NCBI RefSeq assembly: GCF_023715365.1
Contig: NZ_JAMBNZ010000009.1
Span: forward strand, 62,001 to 126,000
DNA: 64,000 bases
Origin: Georgenia satyanarayanai
Lineage (GTDB): Bacteria > Actinomycetota > Actinomycetes > Actinomycetales > Actinomycetaceae
Reading direction: 5' to 3'
Every line of letters begins with the position of its first letter. Position 1 is the first letter of the stretch. The translations under genes were made by a program, and so were the position numbers. Below are positions 26,696 to 36,957 of this stretch, piece by piece. The notes below the pieces were generated by a model, which did not search any database, was not told the DNA's origin, and saw only the letters and a list, made by a program, of their open reading frames with translations.

Positions 26696-26777
26696 CCCAC
26701 GGTTTGCGGGCGCGCTGTGCCCCCGCCTCACCTGCGCGGTGGCCCTGCGGCCGCCCTGTGGTCCAGACTTGGCTGTT

Positions 26778-27938
26778 GTGACCGATCAGCTCTGGGCAGT
26801 CCTTGCCGTCGTCCTCGTCGTCCTCGCCGGCGGAACCGCCGCCCTTACCGCGGGCGTGCGCCGCCGTCGTCCACCCGCACTGCCGGAGGAGCGGCCCGCG
26901 TCCGTCGCCACCGCCGAGGCGCCCGTCGACACGCTGCCACCGGAGGTGGACGACAGCGACGTCGTCGTCCAGGAGCCGCCCGCCGTCGAGACCGAGCGTC
27001 CCGCGCCCGTCGCCGGCCGCATGGTCCGCCTGCGCGAGCGGCTCTCCCGCTCGGGCACCATCGGCCGCTCGCTCCTGTCGATCCTTTCCCGTGAGTCGCT
27101 CACCGAGGAGGACTGGGAGGAGATCGAGGAGACCCTCCTGCTCGCCGACGTCGGCATCGGCCCCACGACCGAGCTGATGGACCGTCTGCGCACCCGCGTC
27201 CAGGTGCTCGGCACCAAGGACGCCGTCTCCGTCCGCGAGGTCCTGCGCGAGGAGCTCCTCCAGCTCGTCGACCCCACCATGGACCGCACGCTGCGCACCA
27301 CGAAGGGCGTGGGCGACGACGGCGAGCCGCACCCCGCGACCATCCTCGTCGTCGGCGTCAACGGCACGGGCAAGACGACGACGGTGGGCAAGCTCGCCCG
27401 TGTCCTCGTCGCCGAGGACCTCGAGGTCGTCCTCGGTGCCGCCGACACCTTCCGCGCGGCGGCCGCCGACCAGCTGCAGACCTGGGGCGAACGCGTGGGC
27501 GTCCCCACCGTGCGCTCGGACCGCGAGGGCGCCGACCCGGCCGCCGTCGCCTTCGACGCCGTGCAGGCGGGGCGCACCGCCGGGGCGGACGTCGTCCTCG
27601 TCGACACCGCCGGGCGGCTGCAGAACAAGGCCGACCTCATGGGCGAGCTCGGCAAGATCAAGCGCGTCATCTCCCGGCAGGCGCCGGTGAGCGAGGTCCT
27701 CCTCGTCCTGGACGCGACCACCGGCCAGAACGGCCTGCGCCAGGCGCAGGTCTTCGCCGAGGTCGTCGACGTCACCGGCATCGTCCTCACCAAGCTCGAC
27801 GGGACCGCCAAGGGCGGGATCGTCGTCGCCGTCCAGCGCGAGCTCGGCGTGCCGGTCAAGCTCGTCGGCCTGGGGGAGGGCGCGGACGACCTCGCCCCCT
27901 TCGTCGCCGAGGACTTCGTCGAGGCGCTCCTCGCCTGA
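26778..27938 (+). CDS. ftsY: Signal recognition particle receptor FtsY
   Basis: A 386-residue SRP GTPase that docks the SRP-ribosome complex to the membrane. An N-terminal membrane anchor (residues 3-25) leads into an acidic, Pro-rich A-region to about residue 80. The four-helix N-domain (LTEEDWEEIEETLLLADVG) follows. The G-domain has GVNGTGKTTTVGKLA near 192, DTFRAAAADQL, DTAGRLQNK and TKLDGTAKGG. The GTG at 26778 lacks a ribosome-binding site; a weak -10 (AGACTT) lies about 7 nt upstream, so a leaderless mRNA is possible. Confidence 0.96.
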   Translation: MTDQLWAVLAVVLVVLAGGTAALTAGVRRRRPPALPEERPASVATAEAPVDTLPPEVDDSDVVVQEPPAVETERPAPVAGRMVRLRERLSRSGTIGRSLLSILSRESLTEEDWEEIEETLLLADVGIGPTTELMDRLRTRVQVLGTKDAVSVREVLREELLQLVDPTMDRTLRTTKGVGDDGEPHPATILVVGVNGTGKTTTVGKLARVLVAEDLEVVLGAADTFRAAAADQLQTWGERVGVPTVRSDREGADPAAVAFDAVQAGRTAGADVVLVDTAGRLQNKADLMGELGKIKRVISRQAPVSEVLLVLDATTGQNGLRQAQVFAEVVDVTGIVLTKLDGTAKGGIVVAVQRELGVPVKLVGLGEGADDLAPFVAEDFVEALLA

Positions 27939-27952
27939 GGCTTCCCCCCCTC

Positions 27953-28016
27953 CCCGCATATGCGGGAGAACGACGCACGCGGGGAGTCCCCGGACGTCGT
28001 AATCCCGCATATGCGG
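27953..28016. promoter_or_regulatory. Two palindromes CCGCATATGCGG upstream of amt
   Basis: CCCGCATATGCGGG (27953-27966) and CCGCATATGCGG (28005-28016) are perfect palindromes with centres 51 bp apart, close to five helical turns, in the space between ftsY and amt. They are distinct from the GlnR box downstream and look like paired binding sites for a dimeric regulator. The GC-rich bases between them show nothing further. Confidence 0.5.
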
Positions 28017-28071
28017 ACGAGCGGGGGAGGGGGCGGGGTGGAAATACGGGTGTCACACGGGGGTGAATAAC

Positions 28072-28109
28072 GTCACTTGACCGAAACATTGCTGCGACGT
28101 GCCTGAAAT
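28072..28109 (+). promoter_or_regulatory. GlnR box in front of amt
   Basis: The order GTCAC-n6-GAAAC-n6-GCGAC-n6-GAAAT (28072-28109) matches the a1-b1-a2-b2 arrangement of the actinobacterial GlnR-binding consensus with exact 6-nt spacers. GlnR is the OmpR-type nitrogen regulator that activates amtB under nitrogen limitation in Streptomyces. The box lies 60 bp before the amt start, a position suited to activation. Confidence 0.8.
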
Positions 28110-28169
28110 ATGGTGCGTGCAGGGTGGTCCCAGCCGGCCGTAGGGAGCCGGGACCGAGAGGAACCACCC

Positions 28170-29824
<1,655 letters not shown>

Positions 29825-29978
29825 CCGTGTGCACTCCGTCGGTGACCTGCGCGCGGCCCGGCTCGCCCTGCCGCCGGCGAGCTCCCCGCCGGAGGCCGTC
29901 AGCGGCTGCGGCACGCGCCGTCGGTGCCGCCAAGTACGCTGGACCTCTGACCGGACCCAACGAGCACGAGGAACGTCC

Positions 29979-31553
29979 TTGTTCGCCAGCCTCTCCGACC
30001 GCCTGACAGCCACCTTCCGCAACCTCCGCGGCAAGGGCCGGCTGTCCGAGCAGGACATCACCACCACCGTCTCCGAGATTCGGCGCGCCCTCCTCGAGGC
30101 GGATGTCGCCCTGCCGGTGGTGCGTGAGTTCACCGCCGCCGTGCGCGAGCGGGCGCTCGGGGCCGAGGTCTCCGGCGCGCTCAACCCCGGCCAGCAGATC
30201 GTCAAGATCGTCAACTCCGAGCTCGTCGAGATCCTCGGTGGACAGGCCCGGGACCTGCGCTTCGCCAAGCGCCCGCCCACCGTCATCATGCTCGCCGGCC
30301 TCCAGGGCGCCGGTAAGACCACCCTCGCCGGCAAGCTCGCGAAGTGGCTCAGGGACCAGGGCCAGACCCCTCTCCTCGTCGCCTCCGACCTCCAGCGCCC
30401 CAACGCCGTCACTCAGCTCCAGGTCGTCGGTGAGCGCGCCGGCGTGCCCGTATGGGCGCCCGAGCCCGGCAACGGCGTCGGTGACCCGATCGAGGTCGCA
30501 CGCTCGGGTCTGGCCCACGCGCAGGACAAGCTCTACTCCGTCGTCATCGTCGACACCGCCGGCCGCCTCGGTGTGGACACCGAGATGATGGCCCAGGCCG
30601 CGGCCATCAAGGACGTCGTCCAGCCCGACGAGACCCTCTTCGTCCTCGACGCGATGATCGGCCAGGACGCCGTCGCGACGGCGCAGGCCTTCCAGGAGGG
30701 CGTCGACTTCACCGGCGTCGTCCTCACCAAGCTCGACGGCGACGCCCGCGGTGGCGCCGCCCTCTCGGTCGCGAAGGTCACCGGCCGGCCCGTCCTCTTC
30801 GCCTCCACCGGTGAGAAGCTCACCGACTTCGAGCGCTTCCACGCCGACCGGATGGCCTCCCGCATCCTCGACATGGGCGACATCCTCACGCTCATCGAGC
30901 AGGCCGAGCGAGTCTTCGACTCAGGCGAGGCCGAGCGGATGGCCGCGAAGGTCTCCGGCGGCGAGGACTTCACGCTGCAGGACTTCCTGGACCAGATGCA
31001 GCAGCTCAAGAAGATGGGCTCGATGAAGAAGATGCTCGGGATGCTCCCGGGCATGGGCCAGATGCGCGAGCACCTGGAGAACTTCGACGAGCGCGAGGTC
31101 GACCGCATCGAGGCGATGATCCGCTCGATGACGCCCCAGGAGCGCGCGAACCCGAAGATCCTCAACGGCTCGCGCCGCTCGCGCATCGCCCGCGGCTCGG
31201 GCACCACCGTCACCGAGATCAACCAGCTCATGGAGCGCTTCGGCCAGGCGCAGACGATGATGCGGCAGATGGCTCGCTCCGGCGGCAAGATGCCGCCCGG
31301 TGGCTTCGGTCCCGGCGGTCTGCCCGGTGGCGGCAAGAAGTCCAAGGGCCGGATGGCCCCGCCGCCCAAGATGGGTAAGAAGGCGAAGTCCGGCAACCCC
31401 GCCAAGCGCGCCAAGCAGGAGGCCGAGGCGCTGCGCAAGGCCGCCGAGCAGCCTGCCGCGCCCACCGGTTCCGCCTTCGGACTGGGTGGTGGGCAGTCCG
31501 GTGCCCCGGAGGCCGTGCCGGACCTCGAGGACTTACAGAAGTACCTGCGCTGA
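29979..31553 (+). CDS. ffh: Signal recognition particle protein Ffh
   Basis: A 524-residue SRP GTPase that binds signal peptides and the SRP RNA. The N-domain (FASLSDRLTATFRNLRGKG) is followed by the G-domain with GLQGAGKTTLAGKLA near residue 106, DTAGRLGVDTEM and TKLDGDARGG. The Met-rich M-domain (DFLDQMQQLKKMGSMKKML and MPGMGQMREH) has the RNA-binding SRRSRIARGSGTTV. The start is a TTG at 29979, preceded by GAGGAA; no better ATG or GTG gives the conserved N-terminus. The Lys/Gly/Pro-rich C-terminal tail is longer than average. Confidence 0.96.
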   Translation: MFASLSDRLTATFRNLRGKGRLSEQDITTTVSEIRRALLEADVALPVVREFTAAVRERALGAEVSGALNPGQQIVKIVNSELVEILGGQARDLRFAKRPPTVIMLAGLQGAGKTTLAGKLAKWLRDQGQTPLLVASDLQRPNAVTQLQVVGERAGVPVWAPEPGNGVGDPIEVARSGLAHAQDKLYSVVIVDTAGRLGVDTEMMAQAAAIKDVVQPDETLFVLDAMIGQDAVATAQAFQEGVDFTGVVLTKLDGDARGGAALSVAKVTGRPVLFASTGEKLTDFERFHADRMASRILDMGDILTLIEQAERVFDSGEAERMAAKVSGGEDFTLQDFLDQMQQLKKMGSMKKMLGMLPGMGQMREHLENFDEREVDRIEAMIRSMTPQERANPKILNGSRRSRIARGSGTTVTEINQLMERFGQAQTMMRQMARSGGKMPPGGFGPGGLPGGGKKSKGRMAPPPKMGKKAKSGNPAKRAKQEAEALRKAAEQPAAPTGSAFGLGGGQSGAPEAVPDLEDLQKYLR

Positions 31554-31563
31554 CGGGAGTGAG

Positions 31564-32652
31564 ATGGGCCAGCCGCTGCACCTGACCGGGACGATCGTCG
31601 TCGGCGACGCCGCCGAGCTCGACGAGTGCTGGGTGGTCGACGGCCGCCTCACGCTCGAGCCGCCCGCCGAGCCGGCACGCGAGGTCGAGGGCTGGGTGCT
31701 GCCCGGGCTCGTCGACGTCCACTGCCACATCGGGCTCGGCCCCGAGGGAGCGGTGAGCGTCGAGGAGGCGGAGGTCCAGGCAAAGGCCGACCGCGAGACC
31801 GGCACGCTGCTCGTCCGCGACGCCGGCTCCCCGCAGGACAACCGGTGGGTGCAGGAGCGCAGCGACCTGCCCCGGCTCATCCGCGCCGGTCACCACCTCG
31901 CGCGGCCCAAGCGGTACCTGCGCCACTACGGCCGCGAGCTCGACGACGTCGCCCAGCTGCCGCAGGCGATGGCCGAGGAGGCCGCCTACGGGGACGGCTG
32001 GGTGAAGATCGTCGCCGACTGGATCGACAGGTCGGAGGGCGCCGACTCCGACCTGCGCCCGCTGTGGCCGGCCGATCTCCTCGCCGAGGGGATCGCCGCC
32101 GCGCACGAGGCCGGCGCCAAGGTCACCGCCCATGCCTTCTCCCGGGAAGTCGTCGACGACCTCCTCGACGCCGGCATCGACGGCATCGAGCACGGGACCG
32201 GCATGACGGCCGACCACATCGCCGAGGCTGCCCGCCGCCGCATCCCCATCACCCCGACCCTGCTCCAGGTGGCGTACTTCGCGGACTTCGCTCAGCAGGC
32301 CGGGACCAGGTACCCCGTCTACGCCGCGCGCATGCGGGCGATGCACGAGCGCCGCTACGAGCAGGTGCGCGCCTTCCACGAGGCCGGCGTGCCGTTGCTC
32401 ATGGGCTCCGACGCCGGCGGCACCATCGGCCACGGCTCCCTGCCCGCCGAGCTCGCCGAGGTCGTGCGGGCCGGCGTACCCGTCCTCGACGTCGTCGCCG
32501 CCGCGAGCTGGCGGGGCCGCGACCTCCTCGGGGTGCCGGGCATCCACGAGGGCGCGAGCGCCGACGTCGTCGTCTACGCCGAGGACCCCCGAGAGGACGT
32601 CACCGTCCTCGCCAGCCCGCGCGCCGTCGTGCTGCGCGGCGAGCTCTTCTAG
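31564..32652 (+). CDS. Amidohydrolase family protein (imidazolonepropionase-like)
   Basis: A 362-residue metal-dependent hydrolase. The metal ligands expected for the superfamily are visible: DVHCHIG (His53, His55), VKIVADW (lysine position), VTAHAFS (His), IEHGTGM (His) and LMGSDAGG (Asp). The closest architecture is the prolidase/imidazolonepropionase-like branch, which cleaves C-N or peptide-like bonds; substrate unknown. The ATG is 11 bp after the ffh stop with GGGAGTGAG in front, so it is probably co-transcribed with ffh. Confidence 0.9.
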   Translation: MGQPLHLTGTIVVGDAAELDECWVVDGRLTLEPPAEPAREVEGWVLPGLVDVHCHIGLGPEGAVSVEEAEVQAKADRETGTLLVRDAGSPQDNRWVQERSDLPRLIRAGHHLARPKRYLRHYGRELDDVAQLPQAMAEEAAYGDGWVKIVADWIDRSEGADSDLRPLWPADLLAEGIAAAHEAGAKVTAHAFSREVVDDLLDAGIDGIEHGTGMTADHIAEAARRRIPITPTLLQVAYFADFAQQAGTRYPVYAARMRAMHERRYEQVRAFHEAGVPLLMGSDAGGTIGHGSLPAELAEVVRAGVPVLDVVAAASWRGRDLLGVPGIHEGASADVVVYAEDPREDVTVLASPRAVVLRGELF

Positions 32653-32662
32653 CCCTCGGACG

Positions 32663-32705
32663 CGCCGAGCGCTCACCCACCGCCGACAGCCGGATTCCTC
32701 CGCAC
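32663..32705 (+). repeat. Isolated copies of the CGCCGA intergenic repeat
   Basis: CGCCGAGCGCTCAC at 32663 and CGCCGACAGCCGGATTCC at 32681 closely match units of the arrays around the M23 peptidase gene (minus-strand units at 48368 and 48437). They sit just after the amidohydrolase stop. Confidence 0.6.
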
Positions 32706-32849
32706 TCTCTGGACGTCGGCGTGATGCGTCACGGTGGACGCCGAGCTCGACCACGACGGCGTGACGATCACCGCGACCGTCGCGCGGCGACCGCGCTGCG
32801 GGCGGTGCCGGCCGGCTGCCTGCGCCACCGTCCGTCCGCGTGGCACGAG

Positions 32850-32910
32850 CGCAGGCGAACGTGACGAGCGCGAAGCGAAATGACGCCCACGCTCGTCAGC
32901 TTCGCCTGCG
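32850..32910. repeat. 21-bp inverted repeat with 19-nt loop
   Basis: Arms 32850-32870 and 32890-32910 match at 19 of 21 positions (CGCAGGCGAA and TGACGAGCG with their complements), separated by 19 nt. It lies between the amidohydrolase and the GntR gene and could be a bidirectional terminator-like hairpin or a regulator site. The remainder of 32653-33058 holds no gene. Confidence 0.65.
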
Positions 32911-32990
32911 GTCGCTGCCGGAGCTCTTTTCGCTCGCCGGGCGTCCGCGGAGTGATGGCCGATGGGGCGGGGCGCGCGTGACCGAGACCG

Positions 32991-33037
32991 TTGACACCGT
33001 CGCCGCTCCTATGGTTCATTGGTCGTGCAGTGAACCA
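32991..33037 (+). promoter_or_regulatory. Promoter and candidate GntR operator of the ABC cassette
   Basis: A consensus -35 TTGACA is at 32991-32996. An inverted repeat TGGTTCA (33012-33018) / TGAACCA (33031-33037) with a 12-nt spacer lies just downstream, across the expected -10 to start region and about 20 bp before the GntR start codon. It is the likely autoregulatory site of the first gene in the operon. Confidence 0.6.
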
Positions 33038-33058
33038 ACGAGGCGAGGGAGGTGGGAG

Positions 33059-33421
33059 ATGTTCGACGGACCGGAGCCGATCTACGTACAGATCGCCGAG
33101 CACCTGCGCCGCCAGATCCTCGACGGCGCGCTCGCCGAGGGAGACCAGGTCATGAGCACCACCCAGTACGCCACGACCTACCGCATCAACCCGGCCACCG
33201 CCGCAAAGGCCTTTGCGCAGCTGGTGGACGAGGGCGTCATCTACAAGCAGCGAGGAGTGGGCATGTTCGTCGCCGACGGCGCCCGGGAGCGGCTGCGCGA
33301 GCACCGCCGCGGCGCCTTCTTCACCGACCGCCTCGACGCGGTCCTCGACGAGGCGCGCGTCCTGAGCATCAGCCCCGCCGACCTCGTCCGCTACATCCAG
33401 CAGAAGGGAGCCGGAGCATGA
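33059..33421 (+). CDS. GntR-family regulator, YtrA subfamily
   Basis: A 120-residue protein. Residues 1-75 are the GntR winged helix-turn-helix (PIYVQIAEHLRRQILDGALA, TTYRINPATAAKAFAQL, GVIYKQRGVGMFVA). A short helical C-terminus without an effector domain is diagnostic of the YtrA group, which usually represses a downstream ABC transporter. The ATG follows GGGAGGTGGGAG. The stop overlaps the first ABC gene. Confidence 0.93.
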   Translation: MFDGPEPIYVQIAEHLRRQILDGALAEGDQVMSTTQYATTYRINPATAAKAFAQLVDEGVIYKQRGVGMFVADGARERLREHRRGAFFTDRLDAVLDEARVLSISPADLVRYIQQKGAGA

Positions 33422-34299
33422 GCGGCCTCGACGTCGAGCTCACCGACCTCACGGTCGACTACCGCGAGACCCGCGCCGTCGACTCCGCCACCGTCCGCTT
33501 TCCCGCCGACACCATCACCGGTCTCCTCGGCCGCAACGGCTCGGGCAAGACGTCGATGCTCTCGACGATCGCCTCCCTGCGACGCCCCACGAGCGGCACC
33601 GTCCGTGTCGACGGCCGCGACCCCTTCGAGGACGAGCGCCTCATGGAAAGCGTCTGCCTCATCCGCGAGAGCGGGGACGTGCTGAGCGAGGAGAAGCTCA
33701 AGGTCACCCTCGAGCTCGTCGCCTCCGCGCGGCCCACCTGGGACCAGGCCTACGCCGAGGAGCTCCTCGACGCATTCGAGCTCGACCCGCGCAAGAAGCC
33801 GGGCAAGCTCTCCCGCGGCCAGCGCTCCGCCTTCGGCGCCGTCATCGGGCTCGCCACCCGCGCGCCGGTGACGATGTTCGACGAGGTCTACCTCGGCATG
33901 GACGCCCCGTCGCGCCGCCGCTTCTACGACCTCCTCATCGCCGACTACGTCGAGCACCCGCGCACGATCATCCTCTCCAGCCACCTCATCGCGGAGGTCG
34001 AGCGGCTCTTCGAGCACGTCGTCGTCCTCGACGGCGGCCGGGTGCTCCTCACCGAGGAGGCCGACACCCTGCGCAGCCACGGCGTCACCGTGACCGGCCC
34101 CGCGGCCGAGGTCGACGCCGCCACCGCCGGTCTGCGCGTGCTGGGGGAGCAGGTGCTCGGGCCGACCAAGCGCGTCACCGTGCTCGGCCGGCTCGACGAC
34201 GCCACGCTCGGCCGCTTCCGCGCCGCCTCTCTCGAGCTCGGCGCCGTGCCGATCGAGGACCTGTTCATCGCCCTCACCGAGAAGGAGGCCCGCCCATGA
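33418..34299 (+). CDS. ABC transporter ATP-binding protein (YtrB-like)
   Basis: A 293-residue ATPase with Walker A GRNGSGKTS, a variant signature LSRGQRSA in place of LSGGQ, Walker B VTMFDEVYLGMD, and a switch His in ILSSHLIAEVE. The C-terminal ~80 residues form an accessory domain. It pairs with the membrane protein directly downstream and overlaps both neighbours by 4 bp. It likely exports lipids or cell-wall-active compounds, by analogy to YtrBCDEF; the substrate is unknown. Confidence 0.92.
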   Translation: MSGLDVELTDLTVDYRETRAVDSATVRFPADTITGLLGRNGSGKTSMLSTIASLRRPTSGTVRVDGRDPFEDERLMESVCLIRESGDVLSEEKLKVTLELVASARPTWDQAYAEELLDAFELDPRKKPGKLSRGQRSAFGAVIGLATRAPVTMFDEVYLGMDAPSRRRFYDLLIADYVEHPRTIILSSHLIAEVERLFEHVVVLDGGRVLLTEEADTLRSHGVTVTGPAAEVDAATAGLRVLGEQVLGPTKRVTVLGRLDDATLGRFRAASLELGAVPIEDLFIALTEKEARP

Positions 34300-35057
34300 T
34301 CACCGGCACCTCAGCCCCGCGCCTGCGCGGCAGCGTGAGCGTCGGCCGCCCGCAGTGGGTCCGCTCGGCGGTCCACCACCTGCAGGTCTACCTGCTCATG
34401 TGGGTGTGGTTGTGGGCGATCGTCGTCGTCGGCGCTGCCCTCGCCATCGCCGTCGTCGACCGGGTCGGCACGGTCAACGTGTCGATGGTCCAGTTCGTCC
34501 GCACCGGCCCGCTCGTGTGGTTCCTCTTCTCGATCGCCGTCATCGTCGCGACGACGTACCTCACCGCGCACGTCGCCAACGGCATGACCCGTCGCTCCTT
34601 CCTCACCGGTGGGCTCGTCGCCGCCGTCTCGAGCTCCGTGCTCCATGCCGTCACGGCGGCCGGGCTGCTCCTGCTCGAGGGCGTCCTCTACGACCGCATG
34701 GGGTGGCAGCACGACGCCGAGCCGGGGGAGGAGTACACCGCGGGTGTCTGGGAGTCGGGGCTCGGCACGCTCCTCGTCGACCACGCCCTCCTCGCGCTCT
34801 CCGGCACCCTCACCGGGCTCCTCGTCGGCATCACCTACTACCGGCTCGGCGGCTGGTGGGGGACCCTCGCGCTGCCCCTCACCATCTCCCCGATCCTCGC
34901 CGTCATGTTCCTGACGAGCTGGACGGAGGCCCCCTTCGTCCCCTTCGACGCGCCGGGCTGGAGCGCCTACCTCGTGGGCGCCGTCCTCGTCCTCGCGGCC
35001 GGCCTCGCCTTCGCCCTGCTCGTCCGCCGTGTCCCCATCGCCCGAACGGAGTCCTGA
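34296..35057 (+). CDS. ABC transporter permease-like membrane protein
   Basis: A 253-residue protein with six predicted membrane spans: VYLLMWVWLWAIVVVGAALA; residues ~70-95; SSVLHAVTAAGLLLLEGV; ~160-180; ~185-205; and a C-terminal LVGAVLVLAAGLAFALLV. No sequence signature beyond topology was recognised. Its start overlaps the YtrB-like ATPase stop, so it is the obvious membrane partner. Confidence 0.85.
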   Translation: MITGTSAPRLRGSVSVGRPQWVRSAVHHLQVYLLMWVWLWAIVVVGAALAIAVVDRVGTVNVSMVQFVRTGPLVWFLFSIAVIVATTYLTAHVANGMTRRSFLTGGLVAAVSSSVLHAVTAAGLLLLEGVLYDRMGWQHDAEPGEEYTAGVWESGLGTLLVDHALLALSGTLTGLLVGITYYRLGGWWGTLALPLTISPILAVMFLTSWTEAPFVPFDAPGWSAYLVGAVLVLAAGLAFALLVRRVPIARTES

Positions 35058-35058
35058 G

Positions 35059-35982
35059 ATGGAACCCGTCATCGAGGTCCGCCACCTCCGCAAGACTTAC
35101 CGCGACAGGGTCGCCGTCGCCGACGTCAGCTTCGACGTCCACCCCGGCGAGATCGTCGCCGTCCTCGGCCGCAACGGCGCCGGCAAGACGACGACGGTCG
35201 AGACCGTCGCCGGCCTGCGCACCGCCGACGGCGGCGAGGTCCGCGTCCTCGGCGTCGACCCTCAGCGCCACCCCGAGCTCATCCGTGAGCACGTGGGCAT
35301 CCAGCTGCAGGAGGCCAAGCTGCCGCCGAAGATCACCGTGGCCGAGGCCGTCGAGCTGTACGCCTCCTTCTACGCCGAGCCCGTCGACGCCGAGGAGCTC
35401 CTCGAGCTCCTCGGCCTCACCGAGCACCGCGACAGGCGCTTCGAGCGCCTGTCCGGCGGCCTGCAGCAGCGCCTGTCCATCGCCCTAGCGCTCGTCGGCA
35501 ACCCGCGCATCGCCATCCTCGACGAGCTCACCACCGGCCTGGACCCGCAGGCCCGCCGTGAGACCTGGGCGCTCATCGACGGCGTCCGACGGCGGGGGGT
35601 CACCATCCTCCTCGTCACCCACTTCATGGACGAGGCCGAGCACCTCAGTGACCGCGTGGTCGTCATCGACGGCGGGCGGGTCGTCGCCGACGGCACCCCC
35701 GCCGAGCTCGCCGCGGGCAGCGCGGACGAGCGCAGCTTCCGGATGACCACCCCGCAGCCCGTCGACCCGGCGCTGCTGCGAGCCCTGCCCGAGGTGACCG
35801 GCGTCGCCGCCCACGGCCGCGAGGTCGAGGTGACGGGCACGCGCCGCGTGCTGCCCGCCGTCGTGCTCGAGCTCGCCCGCCACGACGTCGTCCCCGACGA
35901 CATCACCACCGTCCGCCGCAGCCTCGAGGACGTCTTCCTCGAGCTGACCGGCTCACCCAGCACGGAAGGAGTACCCGCATGA
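35059..35982 (+). CDS. ABC transporter ATP-binding protein (ABC-2 / drug-export type)
   Basis: A 307-residue ATPase with Walker A GRNGAGKTTTVE, a Q-loop at GIQLQEAKLP, the signature RLSGGLQQRLSIA, Walker B IAILDELTTGLDP, and switch His in LVTHFMDEAEH. The final ~75 residues match the C-terminal domain of CcmA/DrrA-type exporters. The ATG is 1 bp after the permease stop. It pairs with the ABC-2 permease downstream. Confidence 0.94.
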   Translation: MEPVIEVRHLRKTYRDRVAVADVSFDVHPGEIVAVLGRNGAGKTTTVETVAGLRTADGGEVRVLGVDPQRHPELIREHVGIQLQEAKLPPKITVAEAVELYASFYAEPVDAEELLELLGLTEHRDRRFERLSGGLQQRLSIALALVGNPRIAILDELTTGLDPQARRETWALIDGVRRRGVTILLVTHFMDEAEHLSDRVVVIDGGRVVADGTPAELAAGSADERSFRMTTPQPVDPALLRALPEVTGVAAHGREVEVTGTRRVLPAVVLELARHDVVPDDITTVRRSLEDVFLELTGSPSTEGVPA

Positions 35983-36767
35983 GCGCCACTGCCGCCACCC
36001 GGGCGCCCTCGGGACGTCGCGGGCTCGGCACGCTCGTGAGGACCGAGGGCCGGCTCTTCCTCCGCGACCCCGGAGGTGTCTTCTTCGCCCTCGCCTTCCC
36101 GGCCGTGCTGCTCCTCGGCATGGGGCACGCCATCCCGGGGATGCGGACGGAGGTCGACAGCGTCCCCGGCCTCGAGGGCGTCACCCTCATCCACCTGTGG
36201 GGCCCGGTCGTGCTCGCCACCGCGATCGCGACGGTCTCCCTCACCACGCTGCCGGCCACCGTGGCCGGCTACCGGGAGCAGGGCATCTTCCGGCGCCTGT
36301 CGACGACGCCGATGCGGCCCAAGTCCGTCCTGGTCTCCCACGTCGCGGTGAGCGGGGCGGCGCTCGCCGTGGCCGTCGTCCTCGCCCTCCTGGGCGGGAT
36401 GGCCACGCTGGGGATCCCGCTGCCCGAGAGCCCCCTCGTCGTCCTCGCCGCCTTCCTCCTCGCGACGCTCGCGCTGTTCGCGATCGGCCTCGTCGTGGGC
36501 GGTCTGGCGCCCAAGGCGTCGACCGCCTCGGGGATCGGGATGCTCCTGTACTTCCCGCTCCTGTTCTTCGCCGGCCTGTGGCTCCCGATCTCGCAGATGC
36601 CCGACACCCTCGCGACCGTCGCGACCCTCACGCCGCTCGGTGCGGCGAGCGAGGCCATGACCACCGGGTGGTTCACCGGGGACGTGCCATGGCGCGAGCT
36701 CGGCGTCATGGCGGGCTGGAGCGTCGTCGGCTTCCCCGTCGCGGCCAAGGTGTTCCGCTGGGCGTGA
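35979..36767 (+). CDS. ABC-2 type transporter permease
   Basis: A 262-residue membrane protein with six predicted spans (first in [16 protein letters not shown]). The conserved ABC-2 elements are an N-terminal amphipathic [15 protein letters not shown], a [18 protein letters not shown] loop, and [20 protein letters not shown] near the C-terminus. It overlaps the ATPase stop by 4 bp. The last gene of the GntR operon. Confidence 0.93.
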   Translation: MSATAATRAPSGRRGLGTLVRTEGRLFLRDPGGVFFALAFPAVLLLGMGHAIPGMRTEVDSVPGLEGVTLIHLWGPVVLATAIATVSLTTLPATVAGYREQGIFRRLSTTPMRPKSVLVSHVAVSGAALAVAVVLALLGGMATLGIPLPESPLVVLAAFLLATLALFAIGLVVGGLAPKASTASGIGMLLYFPLLFFAGLWLPISQMPDTLATVATLTPLGAASEAMTTGWFTGDVPWRELGVMAGWSVVGFPVAAKVFRWA

Positions 36768-36800
36768 CGAACGCCCCACCCACCCGCTGAGGGCGCGCAC

Positions 36801-36830
36801 TTGGGAATGGGCCCGCCGGTCTGGCAGAAT
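36801..36830 (+). promoter_or_regulatory. Probable promoter of the rpsP operon
   Basis: TTGGGA (36801-36806) and CAGAAT (36825-36830) are separated by 18 bp and lie 128 bp before the rpsP start, giving a leader of roughly 120 nt. Matches to consensus are moderate. Confidence 0.4.
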
Positions 36831-36957
36831 GACCCGCTGTACTCGGACCGGTGGGCCCCTCTCACCCGTCGGAGCCGTGTCCAGGGCCAAGCAGTCCCCG
36901 AAACCCACCGGGGACACGCGTCGGCCCACCCCACATGAACCAGGAGTGACCACCACA

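Noticed and set aside
22802-26731. 1309-codon minus-strand frame antisense to smc
   Set aside because: A shadow of the Ala/Glu/Arg-rich SMC coiled coils, with no start signal or recognisable domain.
28110-28169. Upstream in-frame start for amt at 28110
   Set aside because: It would begin right at the end of the GlnR box, adds non-family residues, and lacks a ribosome-binding site, whereas 28170 has GAGAGGAA.
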